In this document: positions 11,211-14,443 of the stretch, piece after piece
How the letters are laid out: each line of letters begins with the position of its first letter
Numbering within the stretch: position 1 is the first letter of the stretch
DNA from: Chloroflexota bacterium
GTDB lineage: Bacteria; Chloroflexota; Limnocylindria; QHBO01
DNA length: 14,443 nt
Reading direction: 5' to 3'
Assembly (NCBI GenBank): GCA_020848055.1
Contig: JADLBB010000122.1
Span: 1-14,443, forward strand
The notes under the pieces: model-generated
What the model saw: only the letters and a program-made list of their open reading frames with translations
Told to the model about the DNA's origin: nothing
The model's database searches: none
Program-made: the position numbers and the translations under genes

Positions 11211-12407
11211 TCAGTCGGTCGGCCATTCGGGCGGGAGCTCCGGGGACGCCGGCAGCGGGTCGAGGAAGGCGCTGTCGGCGAGGTCGGGGCACTGTGCGAT
11301 GTCGTGGAGGTAGTAGTCGTCGTGGCCTGCGTCGATGACGTCGGCCGTCGTGTGGCCGATGCCGTACATGAGGTCCGCGGGATCGTCTGCCACGTGCCCG
11401 CCCTCGTCGACGTTGGCGCCGCACTCTGCGGGAAACCCGAGCACATGGAGGACCTCGTGGGCGAGGGCCGTGTCGGGCTCGCCAATCGGCAGCTCCTCGC
11501 CGATCGGTCGACAGGTCTCGCCATCGACCGTCTGCAGGAACGAAACCGCGACGCCGCGATAGCCGGCCTCACCCCCACACCCCACCCCGAGCCGCGCCCA
11601 CTGGGCCAGGCCGCCCCAGACCACGATGTACAGCTTCTGTCCGTAGCGGAAGCCGTGTCCGATGAGGTCCAGCGCGAGCCCGTCGATGAAGGAGTTGCGC
11701 ATGGCCGCGTACTCCCTCGACGAGCGATCCAGCCGGAGGAAGCTGATGTCGAGCTTCCCGTCGCAGGTGTCCAGGCGGGCTGCGTTGCCGTCGAGGCGGT
11801 CGCGCAGGTAGGTCTCAATGTGCTCGAAGGAGGCGTCGATCCGACCGTTCGAATCGAGCTCGTCGTCGTACCCGTCGGACGGAATCGCGTAGATCACGTG
11901 GACCTGGTGCTCGGTCGAGTCGTCGACGCGGTCGACGGCGGTCCGGGACGTTGCGCACTGCTCCGGCGCCTGCGTCGGGAGCGGGCGGGTCTGCTCATTG
12001 TCGGCCTCGACACGCCACGAGGCCGTGGTCGAGCAACTTGCCGACGTGATGGTCGCGTTGATCGTGTGGCCGATCGCATCCGCGCCGGCCGATCCCAGGC
12101 CGAACCCGAAACCTCCGCGGAAGTCGGGCTGCATGGGCTCGAAGCCATCGGTGTCCCAGCCGGCATGAAGAGTGCCGTCCTCGGCGGCCTGCGACCACAC
12201 GATGCGCTCGCCCTGCTTGAACCCCTGCCCGACGACCACGCTCCAGCCACCCGGTGCGGCGACGGCGGGTTCGACCGTGACGGAGCACGAGTCAAACGGC
12301 GCAGGCATCGAAGGGGCGGCCGTCGACGACACGCCGGTCGGACCTGCGCACGCCGTGAGCGTCAGGAGCGCAGCCATCAGGGGTCCCAGGTGCCGGCCAC
12401 CCATCAT
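11211..12407 (-). CDS. Secreted lipoprotein with HExxH zinc-peptidase motif
   Basis: A 398-residue protein. The N-terminus has a lipoprotein signal (GPLMAALLTLTAC, lipobox LTAC with Cys20), so the protein is probably anchored outside the membrane. Residues about 40-130 look like an Ig/IPT-type beta domain (SVTVEPAVAAPGGWSVVVGQ). The C-terminal half holds the catalytic motif ALAHEVLHVLGF (HEVLH at 317-321), then CGANVDEGGHVADDPADLMY with His338 as possible third ligand and Met347 as a Met-turn candidate. The canonical metzincin HExxHxxGxxH is not met exactly. The substrate is unknown. ATG 12407 is chosen because a TATTAT -10 box ends six bases upstream (leaderless) and the signal peptide starts there. 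It is convergent with the lysis cassette. Confidence 0.82.
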   Translation of the reverse strand: MMGGRHLGPLMAALLTLTACAGPTGVSSTAAPSMPAPFDSCSVTVEPAVAAPGGWSVVVGQGFKQGERIVWSQAAEDGTLHAGWDTDGFEPMQPDFRGGFGFGLGSAGADAIGHTINATITSASCSTTASWRVEADNEQTRPLPTQAPEQCATSRTAVDRVDDSTEHQVHVIYAIPSDGYDDELDSNGRIDASFEHIETYLRDRLDGNAARLDTCDGKLDISFLRLDRSSREYAAMRNSFIDGLALDLIGHGFRYGQKLYIVVWGGLAQWARLGVGCGGEAGYRGVAVSFLQTVDGETCRPIGEELPIGEPDTALAHEVLHVLGFPAECGANVDEGGHVADDPADLMYGIGHTTADVIDAGHDDYYLHDIAQCPDLADSAFLDPLPASPELPPEWPTD

Positions 12408-12413
12408 CGCCGG

Positions 12414-12442
12414 ATAATACGTCACGCGATATAGCTTGGCGA
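12414..12442 (-). promoter_or_regulatory. Promoter of the lipoprotein peptidase gene
   Basis: On the gene strand, -10 TATTAT (12414-12419, five of six consensus) lies six bases before the ATG at 12407. A -35-like TCGCCA (12437-12442, four of six) precedes it by 17 bp. A leaderless transcript is expected. Confidence 0.6.
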
Positions 12443-12470
12443 GGTTACCCCGATACCCGAGCCAGCGGGC

Positions 12471-12500
12471 AACAAGAAGCCGGACCGCGGCGGGTCCGGC
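12471..12500 (-). terminator. Rho-independent terminator after tRNA-Pro
   Basis: A perfect 8-bp stem, GCCGGACC (12479-12486) and GGTCCGGC (12493-12500), encloses a six-base loop. On the minus strand it is followed by TTCTTGTT (12471-12478). It starts 18 bp beyond the tRNA CCA and so would end the tRNA transcript before the lipoprotein promoter. Confidence 0.8.
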
Positions 12501-12518
12501 GTGATCGCGCAGGTGTGC

Positions 12519-12534
12519 TGGTCGGGGCGAGAGG
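12519..12534. repeat. tRNA-end copy of the 16-bp direct repeat
   Basis: This is the complement of the tRNA-Pro 3' terminus (T-stem 3' half, acceptor stem, discriminator, CCA). It is identical and in the same orientation to 6673-6688. It would be the attachment site retained inside the tRNA gene if the interval between is an integrated element. Confidence 0.55.
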
Positions 12535-12594
12535 ACTCGAACCTCCGACCTCGTCGTCCCGAACGACGCGCGCTACCTACTGCGCCACGCCCCG
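12519..12594 (-). tRNA. tRNA-Pro (anticodon CGG), CCA encoded
   Basis: The cloverleaf folds completely over 73 nt plus CCA. The acceptor stem is CGGGGCG with CGCCCCG and discriminator A; the D stem GCGC pairs with GCGC; the anticodon stem CGTCG/CGACG encloses loop TTCGGGA with anticodon CGG; the T stem GGAGG/CCTCT (one G-T pair) encloses TTCGAGT. It decodes CCG. The genomic CCA is at 12519-12521. The last 16 bases recur at 6673-6688. Confidence 0.97.
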
Positions 12595-12608
12595 ACCGGA
12601 GGACGTGC

Positions 12609-12637
12609 ATCGTACCAGCCCACCGATCGACGGTCCA
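12609..12637 (-). promoter_or_regulatory. Likely promoter of tRNA-Pro
   Basis: On the tRNA strand, -35 TGGACC (12632-12637, four of six) and -10 TACGAT (12609-12614, four of six) are 17 bp apart. The -10 box ends 14 bases before the mature 5' end, allowing a short leader. Confidence 0.5.
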
Positions 12638-12674
12638 CCGCCAGCCATCGGCCCGCGCCACCTGACCGGGCCAT

Positions 12675-12703
12675 CTGACAAGGGACGGCCGCGCCCGTAC
12701 ACT
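12675..12703 (+). promoter_or_regulatory. Promoter of the PIG-V-like gene
   Basis: -35 CTGACA (12675-12680, five of six), a 17-bp spacer and -10 TACACT (12698-12703, four of six) precede ATG 12712 by eight bases, which predicts a leaderless message. No Shine-Dalgarno is present. Confidence 0.65.
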
Positions 12704-12711
12704 GCCCGCCG

Positions 12712-13857
12712 ATGCGCCGCCTGCTCGACCGGACCGATCGACTGCTCCTGGCCTGGACGCTGCTCGCCAAGATCGGCGTGCTGGCCATCGGTGTGGTCGC
12801 GCTGTGGAGCCTCGGCGCCGACCTGGCCGATCCGCTGGCGGCGTGGGACCGATGGGATGGGCCCCACTACACCGACATCGCGGTGTGGGGCTACATGGCG
12901 GTCGACCCCGGCAACCTGACGTATCCCGGCTACGCGCAGGTCTACCCCGGCGACCTCGACCTGTACATCGTGTTCTTCCCGCTGTTCCCGTGGCTGGCTG
13001 GCTTGGTCAACGGGCTCATCGGCTCACCGGTGGTGTCGGCGTTCGTCGTCGCCACCGCGGCCTCGCTGTTCGTGGCGCCGCTGCTGTACCGGCTGGTCGA
13101 GGCCGACCTGGGCCACCGTGTCGCGCTGCGTGCCGCTGCCTTCCTGCTCGTCTTCCCGACCGCCTATTTCCTGCACATCGGCTACACCGAGTCACTGTTC
13201 GCGGCGCTCGCCTTCGGCTCGATGTGGCTGGCGCGCACGGACCGATGGTGGGCGGCCGGGCTCGTCGGCGGCCTGGCGGCGCTGACCCGGGCCAACGGCC
13301 TGGTCCTGCTGCCGACCCTGGCCGTGGAGGCCTTCCTGCAGTGGCGCGTCGATCGGCGATTGCGCGCCGAGTGGCTGGCGATCGGCGGGGTCGCCATCGG
13401 CTTCGGGGTCTACCTGTGGCTGAACTGGAGCGTGTACGGCGACCCGCTGGCGTTCGCCGCCATCCAGCGCGACCACTGGCACAAGGGCCTGGCGCCACCC
13501 TGGCTGGGATTCGCCGGCATGCTGGGCTGGACACGCTCGACCAACGTCGAGTACGCGATCATGCTCGGCTGGGTCGAGTTGGGCTTCGCGGTGCTCGGCG
13601 GGCTCGCCAGCCTGGCGACGCTCCTGTGGCTGCGCACATCCTGGGGTGTCTGGATGGTCGGCAACTGGCTGCTCATCACCGGCACCGGCTTCGTCATGAG
13701 CGTGCCGCGCTACAGCCTGGTGCTGTTCGGCATCTTCGCCTGGTCGGCCCTGCTGGCCGAACGCTGGCGCTGGGCCGGCTGGCTGCTGGGCATCGCCTCG
13801 TCCGCGGCGATGGCCTACTTCGCGTGGCGCTTCGCCATCGGGATATGGGCGTTCTGA
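12712..13857 (+). CDS. PIG-V-like integral membrane mannosyltransferase
   Basis: A 381-residue polytopic protein with about nine or ten membrane helices. Family landmarks: AAWDRWDGPHYTDIAVWGY (WDxxHY motif in the first extracytoplasmic loop, about 44-61), VFFPLFPWLAGLVN (87-100), FLHIGYTESLFAALAFGSMW (153-172) and LTRANGLVLLPTL (191-203). These match bacterial relatives of the GPI mannosyltransferase PIG-V (GT-C glycosyltransferases). The first-loop acidic residues are the likely catalytic site, and a polyprenyl-phosphate sugar is the likely donor. The acceptor in this organism is unknown; lipoglycan or protein glycosylation are options. It is transcribed from its own leaderless promoter, away from the tRNA. 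Confidence 0.87.
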   Translation: MRRLLDRTDRLLLAWTLLAKIGVLAIGVVALWSLGADLADPLAAWDRWDGPHYTDIAVWGYMAVDPGNLTYPGYAQVYPGDLDLYIVFFPLFPWLAGLVNGLIGSPVVSAFVVATAASLFVAPLLYRLVEADLGHRVALRAAAFLLVFPTAYFLHIGYTESLFAALAFGSMWLARTDRWWAAGLVGGLAALTRANGLVLLPTLAVEAFLQWRVDRRLRAEWLAIGGVAIGFGVYLWLNWSVYGDPLAFAAIQRDHWHKGLAPPWLGFAGMLGWTRSTNVEYAIMLGWVELGFAVLGGLASLATLLWLRTSWGVWMVGNWLLITGTGFVMSVPRYSLVLFGIFAWSALLAERWRWAGWLLGIASSAAMAYFAWRFAIGIWAF

Positions 13858-13866
13858 ACAAACGAA

Positions 13867-13931
13867 CGTCCCGAAGGAACCGCGGCGTCCGTTGAAGTGA
13901 TCTCGGGTCTGCCAGCTGCCCCTTCGGGACG
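13867..13931. repeat. Long inverted repeat in the 186-bp gap before the cupredoxin gene
   Basis: CGTCCCGAAGG (13867-13877) and CCTTCGGGACG (13921-13931) are perfect 11-bp complements separated by 43 bases. The first arm begins nine bases after the PIG-V-like stop codon. There is no T-run, so it is not a standard terminator. It could fold as a branched RNA on either strand or act as a protein site. No known RNA family was recognised. Confidence 0.5.
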
Positions 13932-14043
13932 GGATCATCATCGCAGCCGGCGACGCCGGAATTCAAGCCCGGTGGTCCACGAAGTCCGATACGATCAGCC
14001 CGGTTATCCACACTCAATCCGGAAACTGCGAGGACCCCGACCG

Positions 14044-14443
14044 ATGCATCGCCGGACCCTGCGTGGTCCGCTCCCCGTCCTGCTGGCAGCCACCGCGCTG
14101 GTCGCCGCGGGCCTGCTGGTCGCGCTGGCGGCCCTGCCCGCGCGCGGCGCGACCCACGAGGTGCAGATCGCCAACTACGCGTTCGCGCCCGAGGAACTGA
14201 CGATCACCGCCGGCGACACGGTCACCTGGACCAACGAGGACGCGGTGATGCACACCGCCACCGCCCTGGACGGAGCCTTCGACTCCGGCATGCTCGACAC
14301 CGGCGAGAGCTTCAGCTGGACGTTCACCCAGCCGGGAACGTATGACTACCTGTGCACTCCGCACCCGATGATGACCGGACGCATCATCGTGCTGGCGCCG
14401 CCCGCCACGCCGACCACGGCCCCCACGGCCACAACCGGGGCCC
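14044..14443 (+). CDS. Secreted amicyanin/plastocyanin-like cupredoxin, 3' end outside window
   Basis: 133 codons are visible with no stop before the right edge. A basic start and a long hydrophobic segment (VLLAATALVAAGLLVALAAL, about 12-31) followed by ARGATHE form a signal peptide or membrane anchor. Residues about 37-118 are a type 1 blue-copper domain: VQIANYAFAPEELTITAGDT, then VTWTNEDAVMHTAT with His70, and DYLCTPHPMMTGRIIV with Cys104, His107 and Met110, the complete amicyanin-type ligand set. A Pro/Thr-rich linker (PPATPTTAPTATTG) begins after it, so a cell-wall-spanning stalk or a further domain may follow. It probably carries electrons outside the membrane. The ATG at 14044 has a weak GAGGA nine bases upstream. 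Confidence 0.9.
   Translation, partial: MHRRTLRGPLPVLLAATALVAAGLLVALAALPARGATHEVQIANYAFAPEELTITAGDTVTWTNEDAVMHTATALDGAFDSGMLDTGESFSWTFTQPGTYDYLCTPHPMMTGRIIVLAPPATPTTAPTATTGA

Larger units (their letters stand above)
6673..12534. mobile_element. Candidate defective integrative/phage-derived element at tRNA-Pro
   Basis: The interval is bounded by 16-bp direct repeats. One is the real 3' end of the tRNA-Pro gene and the other a free copy 5.8 kb away on the 3' side of the tRNA, the geometry left by tyrosine integrases that use tRNA genes. Inside lie a holin-like and amidase lysis cassette and a tiny LuxR-type gene next to the distal repeat. No integrase, capsid, terminase or replication gene is present, so the element is either degenerate or the repeat is coincidental. 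The regulator, reductase and SRPBCC genes inside are ordinary chromosomal types. Confidence 0.35.

Noticed and set aside
11202..12434. Plus-strand frame of 410 codons opposite the lipoprotein gene
   Set aside because: No recognisable domain. The minus strand has a lipoprotein signal, the HExxH motif and its own promoter.
12804..13895. Plus-strand +1 frame of 363 codons inside the PIG-V-like gene
   Set aside because: Arg/Gly/Pro-rich shadow; the overlapping frame has membrane helices and PIG-V motifs.
13867..13931. Integron attC site or CRISPR-like repeat
   Set aside because: The inverted repeat lacks the attC core sites and extrahelical-base pattern, and there is only one copy, so neither an integron cassette nor a CRISPR array is supported. 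No CRISPR array or insertion sequence was seen anywhere in the window.

Overview
The window is bacterial, very GC-rich DNA with short intergenic gaps and a strong GC bias at third codon positions. Its gene set resembles genomes of high-GC soil or freshwater Chloroflexota or Actinomycetota: ArsR regulators paired with SRPBCC proteins, several VapBC modules, a PIG-V-like mannosyltransferase and a secreted amicyanin-like cupredoxin. The phylum is an inference; no marker gene here fixes it. At nine genes a TANNNT hexamer ends 6-8 nt before the chosen start codon, so leaderless transcripts are probably common.

Left part (1-6462). A partial S58 (DmpA/P1) peptidase runs off the left edge. A SnoaL-like protein and a DinB-fold protein with an internal zinc ribbon follow on the plus strand. 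Next comes a minus-strand defence/stress strip: a MazF-like toxin with its antitoxin, a VapB antitoxin whose VapC partner is reduced to a C-terminal fragment, an ArsR-SRPBCC pair, and two intact VapBC modules. A GNAT acetyltransferase closes this part.

Middle part (about 6673-12534). A 16-bp exact copy of the tRNA-Pro 3' end, CCA included, lies at 6673-6688. It is in direct orientation to the tRNA gene at 12519-12594. The 5.8 kb between the copies holds a tiny LuxR-type HTH gene, an ArsR-VOC pair, a RibD/DHFR-like reductase, a second ArsR-SRPBCC pair, a chain of four overlapping genes ending in a holin-like protein and an amidase endolysin, and a secreted zinc-peptidase-like lipoprotein. This geometry fits an integrative or phage-derived element that has lost its integrase, though coincidence cannot be excluded.

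Right part (12595-14443). A PIG-V-like membrane mannosyltransferase, an intergenic region with a long inverted repeat, and the start of a secreted blue-copper protein.

Regulation is unusually readable. Each ArsR gene has an inverted repeat at its promoter. The repeat at the ArsR gene near 9.4 kb recurs upstream of the reductase gene at 8.5 kb, which suggests a small local regulon. One VapBC promoter carries three alternating half-sites over its -35 and -10 boxes.
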